64,000 nucleotides of DNA from the NCBI GenBank assembly GCA_006383075.2, contig SMNH02000002.1, positions 383,127-447,126 on the forward strand, given 5' to 3'. A program made the position numbers and the translations under genes. The DNA comes from Kordia sp. TARA_039_SRF (GTDB lineage Bacteria; Bacteroidota; Bacteroidia; Flavobacteriales; Flavobacteriaceae). Of this stretch, positions 1-9,172 are shown one piece after another. Position 1 is the first letter of the stretch, and every line of letters begins with the position of its first letter. The notes beneath the pieces were generated by a model. The model was not told the DNA's origin and searched no databases. It saw nothing but the letters and a program-made list of their open reading frames with translations.

Positions 1-2789
1 TTCATCGTGTAATTATTGATCCAACAAATCCTGATATTGTTTATGTAGCTGCCATTGGTTCTCCGTGGGGTGAACATCCAGAACGCGGCGTTTACAAAAC
101 GACTGACGGTGGCGAAACGTGGTCAAAAATTCTATTCGCTAATAACAAAACTGGTGCAGCCGATTTGGTGATGGACCCAACAAATCCAAACAAACTCATC
201 GCTGCCATGTGGGAACACAAACGCGATCCGTGGTTTTTCAAATCTGGTGGTGAAGGTTCTGGATTACACATTACACATGATGGTGGAAAAACTTGGAAAA
301 AACTAACCGATAAAGAAGGATTGCCAAAAGGTGATTTGGGACGTATCGGAGTTGCCATCGCGCCAAGCAGTCCAAACGTAATATACGCACTGATTGAAGC
401 TAAAAAGAACGCACTCTACAAAAGTACGGATGGTGGATTCAAATGGACAAAAGTGAATGACAAATCAGGTATTGGAAATCGTCCGTTTTATTACTCTGAA
501 ATCTATGTCGACCCACAAAACGAAAACAGACTCTATACCATTTTTACGTATGTGAATGTTTCGGAAGATGGCGGAAAAAGCTTTCGTCAATTGATGCCAG
601 CGTATGGCGTAAGCAATGGTGTGCATCCAGATCATCACGCATGGTGGATTCATCCAAACAACGGAAAATTTATGATTGACGGAAACGATGGTGGAATGAA
701 TATTACCAAAGACCGTGGCGAAACATGGCGTTTTATAGGAAATTTGCCTGTCGCGCAATTCTATCACATCAATGTAGACAATGAATATCCGTACAATGTA
801 TATGGCGGAATGCAAGATAACGGTTCATGGCGCGGCCCTGCGTATGTATGGCGTGCGCAAGGAATTCGCAATTCATATTGGCAAGAAATTTCGTTTGGGG
901 ATGGATTTGACGTCGTGCCAGATAAAGACAATTCGCGTTACGGTTGGTCCATGAGTCAACAAGGTTTTGTGTCGCGCTACGATTGGAAAACAGGAAACAA
1001 TTATACCGTGCGACCAACGCATCCAGACCCAGATGTAAAACTACGTTTCAATTGGAATGCAGCGATTAATATTGATCCTTTTGACAATAATACACTCTAT
1101 TTTGGAAGTCAGTTTGTGCATAAAAGTACGGACAAAGGTTTAACATGGGAAGTGATTTCTCCAGATTTATCTACGAACGATCCTGAAAAATTAAAACAAG
1201 CAGAAAGTGGCGGATTGACCATGGATGCTACAGGCGCTGAAAATCACTGTACCGTGTTGGTGATAGAACCTTCTCCGTTAGAACGAAATATGTTATGGGC
1301 AGCTACTGATGACGGACGTGTTCATATAACACGCAATGGTGGACAAGAATGGACAGAAGTGACCAAAAATATTAAAGGATTGCCACAAGGAAGCTGGATT
1401 GTACAAGTAAAAGCTTCCAACAAAAGACAAGGAGAAGCACTATTAGTTGCCAACGATTACCGTCGTTTCAACTACGAACCGTATGCGTACCGAACTACCA
1501 ATTATGGTAAAACTTGGGAGCGTATTGTAGATGCTTCCGATGTAAAAAGCTATACCCTTTCTATTGTGGAAGATCCTGAAAATAGAAACTTACTGTTCTT
1601 AGGAACGGACGACGGTTTGTATATTTCCTTAGATGCTGGAAACAAATGGCAAAAATGGACGGCTGGCTATCCAACAGTTTCTACCAAAGATTTGGTAATT
1701 CAGCCACGTGAGCACGATTTAGTGATTGGAACTTTTGGAAGAGCGGCGTGGGTTTTAGACGATATTCGTCCGTTGCGTGCTATTGCGCGTGATCAGAGTA
1801 TTTTGTCTAAAAACATCGCATTATTTCAACCACCAACTGCTTATCAAGCAGCATATCAACAACCTACGGGAAGTCGTTTTGGTGCTGATGCGATGTATCA
1901 AGGTGAAAACAAACGTGGTGGCGCAATGATTTCGTACTATTTCAACAAAAAAGAAATGTCGAAATCAGATGCGAAAACCAAGAAGAAAGATACAGAAACT
2001 GACAACGTAGCGGATGAAAAGAAAATAAAGTGGGATTCTATTACGCTAGAAGTTTTCGATAATGGAAAGCTCATTCGTACCTTAAAAAGGAAAGCTCCAA
2101 AAGAAAACGGAATTCACCGCATGTATTGGGGAATGGACGAAAAAGGTGTGGACAGACCATCGAGAACGATTCGCAAACGCAGACGCGAACCAAGCGGATT
2201 GGACGTGAAACCTGGAACCTATCAGCTAAAAATCACATACGGCGACCAAACTTCGGAAGCTTCTATCAAAGTAGCAAGCGATCCTCGTTTGAATGTTTCT
2301 CAGAAAAATATTGAAGAAACGTATGCGGCTGGAAAGAAGCTTCAAAACATGACACAAACTGCTGCAGATGCTGTAAAACAATTGGTAGAAAGCAAAAATG
2401 CTGCAACGATGTATCAAAAAACATTGAGCAAATTAGACAAAGAAAAGCACAAAGAAGCCATTAAAGAATCTAAAAATATCATTAAACGCATTGATGAAGT
2501 GATTGCGTTGTATTTAGGAAAAGTGGACAAACGACAAGGAATTACACGAAATCCTGAAGTCAATGTGATGCAACGTTTTGGTACTGCGGGTTGGTATGTA
2601 GGTTCTCGTCAAAACGGAATAACGGATACTGAGCGTCAATTAATAAAGCAAGCAGAAGACGCGCTCAAAGATGCTTTAGACAAAACCAATGCCTTTTTTA
2701 CAGACGAATGGAATGCCTATCGCACAAAAATGGAACAAATTGATATCAAGCCATTTAAAGAAACCCAAACCATCCAACTTAAAAATTAA
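1..2789 (+). CDS. BNR/Asp-box repeat (VPS10/sortilin-like beta-propeller) protein, 5' end missing
   Basis: The frame is open to the left edge, so only the last 928 residues or so are present and the start lies outside the window. At least nine Asp-box motifs of the type S/T-x-D/N-x-G-x-T/x-W recur through the first 1.7 kb (TTDGGETW, THDGGKTW, STDGGFKW, SEDGGKSF, STDKGLTW, TRNGGQEW, TTNYGKTW, SLDAGNKW among them). This is the signature of BNR or sortilin-like beta-propellers. The last third is a charged, Lys/Glu-rich helical region with no motif I recognise. Proteins of this type in Bacteroidota are usually exported and often annotated as glycosyl hydrolase, although no catalytic site is visible here. 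It ends four bases before the S9 peptidase gene and is probably cotranscribed with it, which suggests an extracytoplasmic protein or peptide degradation role (inference). Confidence 0.88.
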   Translation, partial: HRVIIDPTNPDIVYVAAIGSPWGEHPERGVYKTTDGGETWSKILFANNKTGAADLVMDPTNPNKLIAAMWEHKRDPWFFKSGGEGSGLHITHDGGKTWKKLTDKEGLPKGDLGRIGVAIAPSSPNVIYALIEAKKNALYKSTDGGFKWTKVNDKSGIGNRPFYYSEIYVDPQNENRLYTIFTYVNVSEDGGKSFRQLMPAYGVSNGVHPDHHAWWIHPNNGKFMIDGNDGGMNITKDRGETWRFIGNLPVAQFYHINVDNEYPYNVYGGMQDNGSWRGPAYVWRAQGIRNSYWQEISFGDGFDVVPDKDNSRYGWSMSQQGFVSRYDWKTGNNYTVRPTHPDPDVKLRFNWNAAINIDPFDNNTLYFGSQFVHKSTDKGLTWEVISPDLSTNDPEKLKQAESGGLTMDATGAENHCTVLVIEPSPLERNMLWAATDDGRVHITRNGGQEWTEVTKNIKGLPQGSWIVQVKASNKRQGEALLVANDYRRFNYEPYAYRTTNYGKTWERIVDASDVKSYTLSIVEDPENRNLLFLGTDDGLYISLDAGNKWQKWTAGYPTVSTKDLVIQPREHDLVIGTFGRAAWVLDDIRPLRAIARDQSILSKNIALFQPPTAYQAAYQQPTGSRFGADAMYQGENKRGGAMISYYFNKKEMSKSDAKTKKKDTETDNVADEKKIKWDSITLEVFDNGKLIRTLKRKAPKENGIHRMYWGMDEKGVDRPSRTIRKRRREPSGLDVKPGTYQLKITYGDQTSEASIKVASDPRLNVSQKNIEETYAAGKKLQNMTQTAADAVKQLVESKNAATMYQKTLSKLDKEKHKEAIKESKNIIKRIDEVIALYLGKVDKRQGITRNPEVNVMQRFGTAGWYVGSRQNGITDTERQLIKQAEDALKDALDKTNAFFTDEWNAYRTKMEQIDIKPFKETQTIQLKN

Positions 2790-2793
2790 CAAC

Positions 2794-4707
2794 ATGAAAA
2801 AACTAAGCATCCTTTGTATGTTGTGTGTGTTCTTTATTTCGTGTAAAGACGATGCAAAATCTACAAAGAAAGATACAGCGCAATCGGTAAAACAATATAC
2901 GATTGAGCAATTTATGGACAATGAAAGTGTCAATGGCGGCAGCTTTTCGCCGGACAAATCAAAATTACTAGTCACGAGCAATCGCTCTGGGATTTTTAAC
3001 ATGTACACCATTCCAACAAACGGTAGCGAATACACGCCGATTACGCAATCGGATAGCGCTTCTGTCTACGGCGTTTCGTTTTTCCCAGAAGACGAACGTA
3101 TTTTATACCGAATGGACAATAACGGTGATGAAATTTTTCACTTATTCGTGAAGAACACCGATGGAAGTTCTAAAGAATTGACGACTACAGCTGGCGCAAG
3201 AGCTTCGTTTGCAGGTTGGGCAAAAGACAAAAAAAGCTTCTTTTATCAATCCAACGAGCGCGACAAACGTTTTATGGATTTGTATGAAATGGACCTTGCG
3301 ACATTTACACCAAAACTCATGTACACCAATGAAGACGGTTACAGCATTGAAAGCATTTCCGATGACAAATCGCATTTAGCACTTGGAAAAAGTTTGAATA
3401 CTAACGACAGCGATTTGTTTCTCTACAATGTGGCGACTAAAAAAATGACCAAAATCAACGAGCAGCAAAGTGCCAACAGTGCACAAGAATTTTCAAGTGA
3501 TACTTCCGCACTTTTTTATACGACGGATGCTGACGCTGAATTTGCCTATTTGATGAAATATAATATTGCCGATGGAACGCGCGAAAAAGTATTGGAAAAA
3601 TCGTGGGACATCATGGGAAGTTATATTACGGAGGAAGGAACCTATCGTGTGACCTATATTAACGAAGATGCTAAAAACGCTATTGAAATCACCAAAACAG
3701 CTTCGGGTGAAAATTTGGCTTTGCCTGATTTTGGTAACAAAAGCATTACGAGTGTTGGTTTTTCACGTGATGAAAGCATGATGCGAATGTATGTTGGTGG
3801 TTCTAACATGCCATCAAATTTGTATGTGTACGATTTAAAAAGTAAAAAACTCACTCAGTTAACAAATACCTTGAATGACGAAGTTAATCCAGATGATTTG
3901 GTATCCGCAAAAGTGATTCGTTACAAATCGTTTGATGACACGGAAATTCCAGCTATTTACTATTTACCAAAACAAGCATCGGCAACGAATAAAGTCCCTG
4001 CAATGGTTTGGGTACATGGTGGACCAGGCGGACAATCGCGTCAATCGTTTAGCTCGTTGATTCAGTATTTGACCAATCACGGATATGCTATTTTAGCCGT
4101 GAACAATCGCGGAAGTAGTGGTTATGGGAAAACGTTTTATCAAATGGACGATTTGAATCATGGTGAAGGTGATTTGCAAGACTGTGTAGAAGGAAAAAAT
4201 TGGCTGGCAAAGCAACCAGAAATTGACGCGGATAAAATTGGTATCATTGGCGGTTCGTACGGTGGTTATATGACAATGGCTGCTTTGACCTACACGCCAG
4301 AAGAATTTAACGTAGGTGTCAACATTTTTGGAGTAACCAACTGGATTCGCACACTGAGAAGCATTCCACCATGGTGGGAATCATTCAAAGAATCATTATA
4401 CAAAGAACTAGGAGATCCAAATACGAAAGATTCCGTTCGCTTAAAGCGAATTTCACCACTATTCCACACTGATAAAGTGACAAAACCACTCATGGTATTA
4501 CAAGGTGCAAAAGATCCAAGAGTGCTTCAAGTAGAATCGGATGAAATTGTAGCAGGTGTGAAAAAAAATGGAGTTCCTGTAGAATATGTGCTCTTTGAAG
4601 ATGAAGGTCACGGATTCGTCAAAAAGGAAAATCAGATTGAAGCTTACAGCAAAATTCTCCTATTTTTAGACAAACACCTTAAAAAGAAAGAAGAATTTAA
4701 AGATTAA
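2794..4707 (+). CDS. S9 family (prolyl oligopeptidase/DPP-like) serine peptidase, lipoprotein
   Basis: This 637-residue protein starts at the ATG at 2794, which gives a lipoprotein signal MKKLSILCMLCVFFISC with lipobox FISC. An in-frame start 105 bases upstream would lie inside the previous gene and bury the signal. Residues 40-400 look like the beta-propeller of the family (repeated YxxSFFPEDERILY-type segments). The C-terminal alpha/beta hydrolase has the nucleophile in GGSYGGY (Ser488), an Asp in QGAKDPR (Asp574) and the His in DEGHGF (His606), a complete triad. Such enzymes cleave dipeptides or short peptides, often after Pro or Ala; here it would be anchored in the envelope. It follows the BNR protein after four bases. 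Confidence 0.93.
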   Translation: MKKLSILCMLCVFFISCKDDAKSTKKDTAQSVKQYTIEQFMDNESVNGGSFSPDKSKLLVTSNRSGIFNMYTIPTNGSEYTPITQSDSASVYGVSFFPEDERILYRMDNNGDEIFHLFVKNTDGSSKELTTTAGARASFAGWAKDKKSFFYQSNERDKRFMDLYEMDLATFTPKLMYTNEDGYSIESISDDKSHLALGKSLNTNDSDLFLYNVATKKMTKINEQQSANSAQEFSSDTSALFYTTDADAEFAYLMKYNIADGTREKVLEKSWDIMGSYITEEGTYRVTYINEDAKNAIEITKTASGENLALPDFGNKSITSVGFSRDESMMRMYVGGSNMPSNLYVYDLKSKKLTQLTNTLNDEVNPDDLVSAKVIRYKSFDDTEIPAIYYLPKQASATNKVPAMVWVHGGPGGQSRQSFSSLIQYLTNHGYAILAVNNRGSSGYGKTFYQMDDLNHGEGDLQDCVEGKNWLAKQPEIDADKIGIIGGSYGGYMTMAALTYTPEEFNVGVNIFGVTNWIRTLRSIPPWWESFKESLYKELGDPNTKDSVRLKRISPLFHTDKVTKPLMVLQGAKDPRVLQVESDEIVAGVKKNGVPVEYVLFEDEGHGFVKKENQIEAYSKILLFLDKHLKKKEEFKD

Positions 4708-4790
4708 GAAACTTATTTCGTTTGTTTTTGTTTGAATATCTGCTTACCTTGTTAAACAAATTAATAATACTAATAGAAAACCAAAAAATA

Positions 4791-5309
4791 ATGAGAAAAG
4801 GAATTTTTATGATGCTTACAGGATTGTTAGTCATAACTGTAAGTTGTTCATCAAATGATAAAGAATTAACCATCAATTTAGAGTCGAAAAGCGGAAGTGA
4901 TGTATCGGGAACTGTTACGTTTACTGAGGTTGAAGGAAAAGTAAAAATGATTGCTATGATGGAAGGTTTAGAGCCTGGACCACACGCCATTCACATTCAC
5001 GAAAAAGCAGATTGCTCTTCTGCCGATGGAAAGTCTGCAGGTGGACACTGGAATCCGACAGGACAACCACACGGAAGATGGAATGCGCCTGAAGGCTATC
5101 ACAAAGGTGATATTGGAAACTTTGAAGCTGACGATGAAGGAAAAGCAGAAATGGAATTTTCTACCGAACAATGGTGTGTTGGTTGTGACGATGATACGAA
5201 AAATATCGTTGGAAAATCAATCATTGTACATGCTGGTGTAGATGATGGAAAATCGCAACCTTCTGGAAATGCTGGCGCACGAATTAGTTGTGGTGGCATT
5301 ATTAAATAA
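4791..5309 (+). CDS. sodC: Cu/Zn superoxide dismutase, lipoprotein
   Basis: The 172-residue product converts superoxide to peroxide and oxygen in the periplasm. An ATG at 4791 is followed by a lipoprotein signal ending at LVITVSC; the longer frame from 4722 adds an implausible leader. The Cu/Zn ligands are visible as HAIHIHEKADC, GGHWNP, HGRW, HKGDIGN and, near the end, IIVHAGVDD. The closing GNAGARISCGGI contains the conserved Arg and the disulfide Cys. The gene stands alone behind the peptidase gene and is followed by a perfect 9-bp hairpin terminator. Confidence 0.93.
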   Translation: MRKGIFMMLTGLLVITVSCSSNDKELTINLESKSGSDVSGTVTFTEVEGKVKMIAMMEGLEPGPHAIHIHEKADCSSADGKSAGGHWNPTGQPHGRWNAPEGYHKGDIGNFEADDEGKAEMEFSTEQWCVGCDDDTKNIVGKSIIVHAGVDDGKSQPSGNAGARISCGGIIK

Positions 5310-5361
5310 TACCAATTCAATCCTAAAATGGTATAAAAAACATAAAAAATAGCATATTGAT

Positions 5362-5391
5362 AAAGCTACTTTGAAAAAAGTAGCTTTATTT
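5362..5391 (+). terminator. Rho-independent terminator after sodC
   Basis: A perfect 9-bp stem, AAAGCTACT at 5362-5370 and AGTAGCTTT at 5379-5387, encloses an 8-base loop and is followed by ATTTTG. It separates sodC from the LETM1-related gene. Confidence 0.75.
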
Positions 5392-5422
5392 TGTATACAT
5401 CTTTTTGTAATCGAACAAAACT

Positions 5423-6631
5423 ATGAACCCATCTGCCAAAGGCTGGATTAAAAAATTACTATCCGAATTACCACCGAACGAATCTGTGTTTCCATATTCG
5501 CTGGACGATTTGTACAACGAATTGAAAAACTGTGGTTTTATTTACGGAACCAATTTAAAAGCCATCTTTAATAGTGTGGAAGCAACCGATTTGACACACG
5601 AAGAATTGTGTAAGGTCAACATGTTACTTGCGTTCGATTTTATTCATAAAAGCTATGCATCTCAACGCAACTTTGTGGATTCCGTGACAGACTTTTACAA
5701 TATTGTAGATGATTTTAAGAGTTCGTTTTTTCAGGAATTGTTTTTGGGGAAAAAGAAATCGTACGATTTGCTGGAAAGTATGATTAACAAGCGAATCGCC
5801 ATTGACGATAATGTCATTACCAAAAACTTCAATTATCTTATTACCAACACCTTATTGTTTGTTGATGTATTGGCGTATGAAAAGTATTTGCAAACCGGAA
5901 AAGTGACCGATTTGTATTTACGCGATTTGGAAGCTACGATTGAAACCATCATTTTTATTGCTTTGGATGTTAAGAAGGAAAAAACCAAATACGACCAAAG
6001 TTTGATAAAGCTTTTTGAATCTTCTTTCCGTTACGAGCATCGAGAGCGTTTGCATTATGACGATGTTATCAAAAATGTGTCCAATCCGCTGACCAAATAT
6101 TATATTATCGATTTGGTCTGTATGACGTTTTGGACAGATACAGTGATTGATGAAGACGAACAAGCATTTTTACACCAATTGGCAGTCGATTTGAATGTTC
6201 CTGACGAATTGTTACAAAAAGCGATGGACGATATTCGTATGTTTTATGAGCAACACAAGGATGAAGTCGCATTGCTAAAATCGCGCAACATGATTCAGAG
6301 TTTTTACGAAAACTCTAGCAGCATGGTAAAAAAGCTCATCAATCGCAATAAAAAACGTCTGGCAACCGAATTGTACGAAAGCAAAGAATTGATGATTCTA
6401 TTGACACAATCCACCACGCGCTCACTGTCGGATGAAGAACAAAAACGTGTCAAAGAGCAATTGTTAGACATTTTTAAAAGCATTCCAAGTTTGGCGATTT
6501 TTATGTTGCCTGGTGGAATGTTACTGTTGCCAATCGTAATCAAATACATTCCTAATATTTTACCTTCTGGTTTTGACGACAATCGTTTGGAAGAAGAAGA
6601 CGATGATTCAGACAACGCAAAACGCGACTGA
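5423..6631 (+). CDS. LETM1-related (biofilm-associated type) protein
   Basis: The product has 402 residues. The final 60 residues carry the LETM1-like signature IFMLPGGMLLLPIVIKYIP followed by LPSGF, a hydrophobic Pro/Gly-rich segment also found in the mitochondrial LETM1 ribosome-binding-like region. The rest is helical, charged and without a signal peptide or other transmembrane segment. A middle segment, FWTDTVIDEDEQAFLHQLA, is acidic and resembles a TerB-like helical fold only loosely. The tail is strongly acidic (EEEDDDSD). Homologues in Flavobacteriia are annotated as LETM1-related biofilm-associated protein; the molecular function is not established. It is monocistronic, after the sodC terminator. 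Confidence 0.85.
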   Translation: MNPSAKGWIKKLLSELPPNESVFPYSLDDLYNELKNCGFIYGTNLKAIFNSVEATDLTHEELCKVNMLLAFDFIHKSYASQRNFVDSVTDFYNIVDDFKSSFFQELFLGKKKSYDLLESMINKRIAIDDNVITKNFNYLITNTLLFVDVLAYEKYLQTGKVTDLYLRDLEATIETIIFIALDVKKEKTKYDQSLIKLFESSFRYEHRERLHYDDVIKNVSNPLTKYYIIDLVCMTFWTDTVIDEDEQAFLHQLAVDLNVPDELLQKAMDDIRMFYEQHKDEVALLKSRNMIQSFYENSSSMVKKLINRNKKRLATELYESKELMILLTQSTTRSLSDEEQKRVKEQLLDIFKSIPSLAIFMLPGGMLLLPIVIKYIPNILPSGFDDNRLEEEDDDSDNAKRD

Positions 6632-6811
6632 TAGTTTTGTGATGTTTACCCATATTTCCTTGTAAATTCTTGATGAGTTGTACTTTTTTAAGATAGTTTT
6701 ATCAGTCTGATACTACAAATTGCACCCTAGATTTTATAAATTACGATTGCATATTCTTTTCATTTTCAGAAGATGACGATATTTTTGAGAATCAATATAA
6801 AAAATCAATTT

Positions 6812-7492
6812 ATGAAACATTTTAACGTAGTACTTGTATTCGCGTTTATTCTATCTTTTACCTTAGTAAACGCGCAAAACGATGCCGAAACACATGAAAA
6901 CAAAAAAACAGTTTATGATTACAACCAAGACACAACTTCCAAGTTTAGCCTCATCACTTTTGGAGGTGTTGGATACGCAATTATGGACAACGAAAATCAA
7001 CCTGATTATAATTTAGATGCCAGCACGGCAGATATTTTACTGCATTACACCATCGGAAATCGCTGGGGAATTGCTACGGGACTTGGTTTTAATAGACTTT
7101 CAGGAAGCGGTTTTGATAATACAGGAAACAACTTTTACCACACGCGTGGAACGCTTAAAATTCCTGTATTGTTGAGCGGTAATTACAATTTGTCGCAACG
7201 TGTACGTTTGGTAGCCAATATTGGTTTGTATGCACAAACAATCATAAAAGACGAATTTGAGTTTGCAGGCGGTACTTCTGTTGGTGAGGTTTATGAAGGT
7301 TGGGGATTTGGTTTGCAATCTGGAATTGGGCTTTCGTATAATATTGACAGTAAAATCAGCTTGGGAATCATGATTAATACACAAGGCGACTTTAACAGAG
7401 GTTATGATGCGGATACTACAGTAGGTCCGCCAGTATCACAAAGAATCAAAAGCATCAATACGGTTGGGTTGTTATTTAATTGGAATCTTTGA
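6812..7492 (+). CDS. Outer-membrane beta-barrel protein (PorT/OmpW-like)
   Basis: This 226-residue exported protein begins at the ATG at 6812 with signal peptide MKHFNVVLVFAFILSFTLVNA, cut before QND. The upstream in-frame start at 6773 would put 13 extra residues before the signal. The mature part alternates short amphipathic strands with Gly and aromatic residues (FGGVGYAIM, WGIATGLGFNRL, GIGLSYNI, SLGIMINTQG) and ends in NWNL, typical of small Bacteroidota barrels. No enzyme motif is present. The neighbours do not point to a specific role. Confidence 0.82.
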   Translation: MKHFNVVLVFAFILSFTLVNAQNDAETHENKKTVYDYNQDTTSKFSLITFGGVGYAIMDNENQPDYNLDASTADILLHYTIGNRWGIATGLGFNRLSGSGFDNTGNNFYHTRGTLKIPVLLSGNYNLSQRVRLVANIGLYAQTIIKDEFEFAGGTSVGEVYEGWGFGLQSGIGLSYNIDSKISLGIMINTQGDFNRGYDADTTVGPPVSQRIKSINTVGLLFNWNL

Positions 7493-7497
7493 TTATA

Positions 7498-7518
7498 GGT
7501 GTTGGGGTTTGGGTTTTT
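7498..7518 (+). repeat. G-rich intergenic repeat (GGTGTTGGG/GTTTT family)
   Basis: A short copy of the G-rich family reads GGTGTTGGGGTTTGGG, a few bases after the beta-barrel gene. The same words recur at 8311-8369, 11439-11465, 11511-11542 (reversed), 16243-16287 and 46830-46860, always between genes. Confidence 0.6.
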
Positions 7519-7547
7519 CTAAACTTATAAACTCCTAAACTTCAAAG

Positions 7548-8303
7548 CTAACTCAACCAATTTTTAAAATCTTTGACACGCTCGCGACTTACAATGATAT
7601 CTTGCTCACTATAATTGTGTAATTTGATTTGTAAGCGTGAGTTGGTGTAACTTATGATGTCTTTAATGGCGTTGATATTGATGTAAAATTTTCTGCTTAC
7701 GCGATAAAAAACTTCTGGAGACAATTCATCTTCTAAATTTTCCAACGAAGTTTCTAGCAGATAGTTTCTGCCTTCTACTGTGTGTACGTACGTTCCTTTG
7801 TTTTCACTGTAAAAACACTCAATTTCGTCAATAGGAATCATTTTTAAATGCTGTCCGACTTTCACCGTAAACCTTTTTTTGTATGTACGCTCAATCGGAT
7901 TGACCAAGAGTTTTTTTATGTCTTCAAAGTTGAGTTGTACGTTTTGTGCTTTCGGTACGCGCGATTTGTATTTTTGAACCGCAGCAATGAGTTCGTCTTC
8001 ATCAATTGGTTTGAGCAAATAGTCAATACTGTTGAGTTTAAACGCTTGCAAGGCATATTCGTCGTACGCTGTCGTAAAAATAATGGCGGATGTAATATCG
8101 ATAACTTCAAAAATTTCAAAGGACAAGCCGTCAGAGAGTTGAATGTCTAAAAATATCAAATCAGGATGTTCGTTGTTTTGAAACCACTCAATAGATTCCG
8201 CCACAGAGTGCAACATGACTTCCGCCTGTATATCTTCACGCTCCAACATTCGATAAAGTCGTCGTGCAGATGGTTTTTCGTCTTCGATGATGATTACTTT
8301 CAT
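7548..8303 (-). CDS. LytTR-family response regulator
   Basis: The 251-residue protein starts at the ATG at 8303 (MKVIIIEDEKPSARR). The 43 extra residues of the longer frame are translated from a G-rich repeat and are not credible. The N-terminal receiver has the acidic pocket EDE near residue 7, phospho-acceptor Asp53 in LIFLDIQL, a Thr in IIFTTAY and Lys98 in LLKPID. Residues from about 140 to the end form a LytTR DNA-binding domain (FTVKVGQHLKMIPIDEI, then FYRVSRKFYINI). It lies downstream of the kinase and 2TM genes on the same strand and is the likely output of that sensor. Confidence 0.93.
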   Translation of the reverse strand: MKVIIIEDEKPSARRLYRMLEREDIQAEVMLHSVAESIEWFQNNEHPDLIFLDIQLSDGLSFEIFEVIDITSAIIFTTAYDEYALQAFKLNSIDYLLKPIDEDELIAAVQKYKSRVPKAQNVQLNFEDIKKLLVNPIERTYKKRFTVKVGQHLKMIPIDEIECFYSENKGTYVHTVEGRNYLLETSLENLEDELSPEVFYRVSRKFYININAIKDIISYTNSRLQIKLHNYSEQDIIVSRERVKDFKNWLS

Positions 8304-8310
8304 TTTTTTT

Positions 8311-8369
8311 TGGTGTTGGGTTTTTGGTGTTAGGTGTTGGGTTTTTGGTGTTGGGTTTTGGATGTTGGG
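8311..8369 (+). repeat. G-rich tandem repeat array (GGTGTT(G/A)GG + GTTTTTG)
   Basis: About 59 bases of alternating GGTGTTGGG, GGTGTTAGG and GTTTTTGG words lie directly upstream of the LytTR start codon. This is the second-longest uninterrupted copy-rich array of the family in the window. It occupies the region where the regulator's 5' leader would be, on the C-rich (template-like) orientation relative to that gene. Confidence 0.75.
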
Positions 8370-8392
8370 AATGCTGAGCTTGCCGAAGCATT
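8370..8392. repeat. Short hairpin repeat with GAGCTTGYCGA loop (AATGCT/AGCATT arms)
   Basis: Arms AATGCT (8370-8375) and AGCATT (8387-8392) pair perfectly around GAGCTTGCCGA. The same loop occurs with different paired arms at 11320-11341, 39957-39975 and 43394-43414, and with imperfect arms at 46874-46892. Confidence 0.7.
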
Positions 8393-8443
8393 GTTCTTTT
8401 GTTGATTGAAACCAATAACTGAAAACTGTCAACTAACAAAAAA

Positions 8444-8794
8444 CTATTCCCATTTACGGCGATTATCTGACATATATTCTTGAATTTTTCGTTCTTCCCA
8501 CTTTTTTCCTAGTAACATATCAGGTCCAAAGATGCCTGCTGCGTGAAACGCCAATCCGATTCCCCAGAAAAAAGCTGTTGAAAAGTGACCGAATTTCCAA
8601 AACGTTTCGCCTTCATCAATGTTCATCGCGATTAAAATTAATATAAACGTGTTGATGATGACATACGAAGCTAAGTGTCCGTAAAAACCTTTGAGTTTTT
8701 CTACTTTTTTTCGTGCGCGTAAATAGGCTTCTTCCTTTTTATAATCGCGGTTATATTTCTCTGATTCTTTTATATTTGATGGTAATCGTTCCAT
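8444..8794 (-). CDS. 2TM domain-containing protein
   Basis: The product has 116 residues. A charged N-terminus (EEAYLRARKKVEKLKGFYGHL) leads into two membrane segments, about 48-66 and 72-94. The second carries the family signature WGIGLAFHAAGIF, and the protein ends in KKWEERKIQEYM and RRKWE. It is a paralogue of the next gene upstream and of the C-terminus of the kinase. All three are in one minus-strand cluster with a LytTR regulator, so a sensing or membrane-anchoring role is likely but not shown. Confidence 0.88.
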   Translation of the reverse strand: MERLPSNIKESEKYNRDYKKEEAYLRARKKVEKLKGFYGHLASYVIINTFILILIAMNIDEGETFWKFGHFSTAFFWGIGLAFHAAGIFGPDMLLGKKWEERKIQEYMSDNRRKWE

Positions 8795-8830
8795 GATTTT
8801 TCTTTTTGTATTTGTCTAAGTTTTTAAAAA

Positions 8831-9172
8831 TTAATACCAGTCTTGGCGCTTTTCTTCATCCATATATTCTTGAATTTTTTGTTCTTCCCATTTTTTGCCT
8901 AAAACACCATTTTCAACAAATACATTAAATGCATGAAACGCCAATCCAATTCCCCATGCCAACCACACAATGAACGTTCCGAGGTCAAAAAAAGCTTCTT
9001 GAAAGGTTTCCCCATTGTCCATATTTTGCATGATTTTTCGAATGCTAATAAACAAATTCACACAGATATACACCAATAAGTGAATGTAAAATCCTTTGAT
9101 AGCATCTACCTTTTTTTGTGCGCGTACATACCTTTCGGTTTGTTCTCTATCTTTATTGTCCATTAGTTCCAT
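8831..9172 (-). CDS. 2TM domain-containing protein (second copy)
   Basis: This 113-residue protein has the same plan as its neighbour: RAQKKVDAIKGFYIHLLVYI, two membrane segments, WGIGLAFHAFNVF, then KKWEEQKIQEYM and a terminal DWY. Its first ATG overlaps the last 10 bases of the kinase gene; a second ATG three codons in coincides with the kinase stop. Either start implies translational coupling. It is probably a product of local duplication of the kinase's C-terminal domain or the reverse. Confidence 0.88.
   Translation of the reverse strand: MELMDNKDREQTERYVRAQKKVDAIKGFYIHLLVYICVNLFISIRKIMQNMDNGETFQEAFFDLGTFIVWLAWGIGLAFHAFNVFVENGVLGKKWEEQKIQEYMDEEKRQDWY

Noticed and set aside
8304-8439. 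N-terminal extension of the LytTR gene and an overlapping 67-codon frame
   Set aside because: Both are translations of the G-rich repeat (repeated Asn-Pro-Thr-Pro-Lys); the receiver domain begins exactly at the ATG at 8303.
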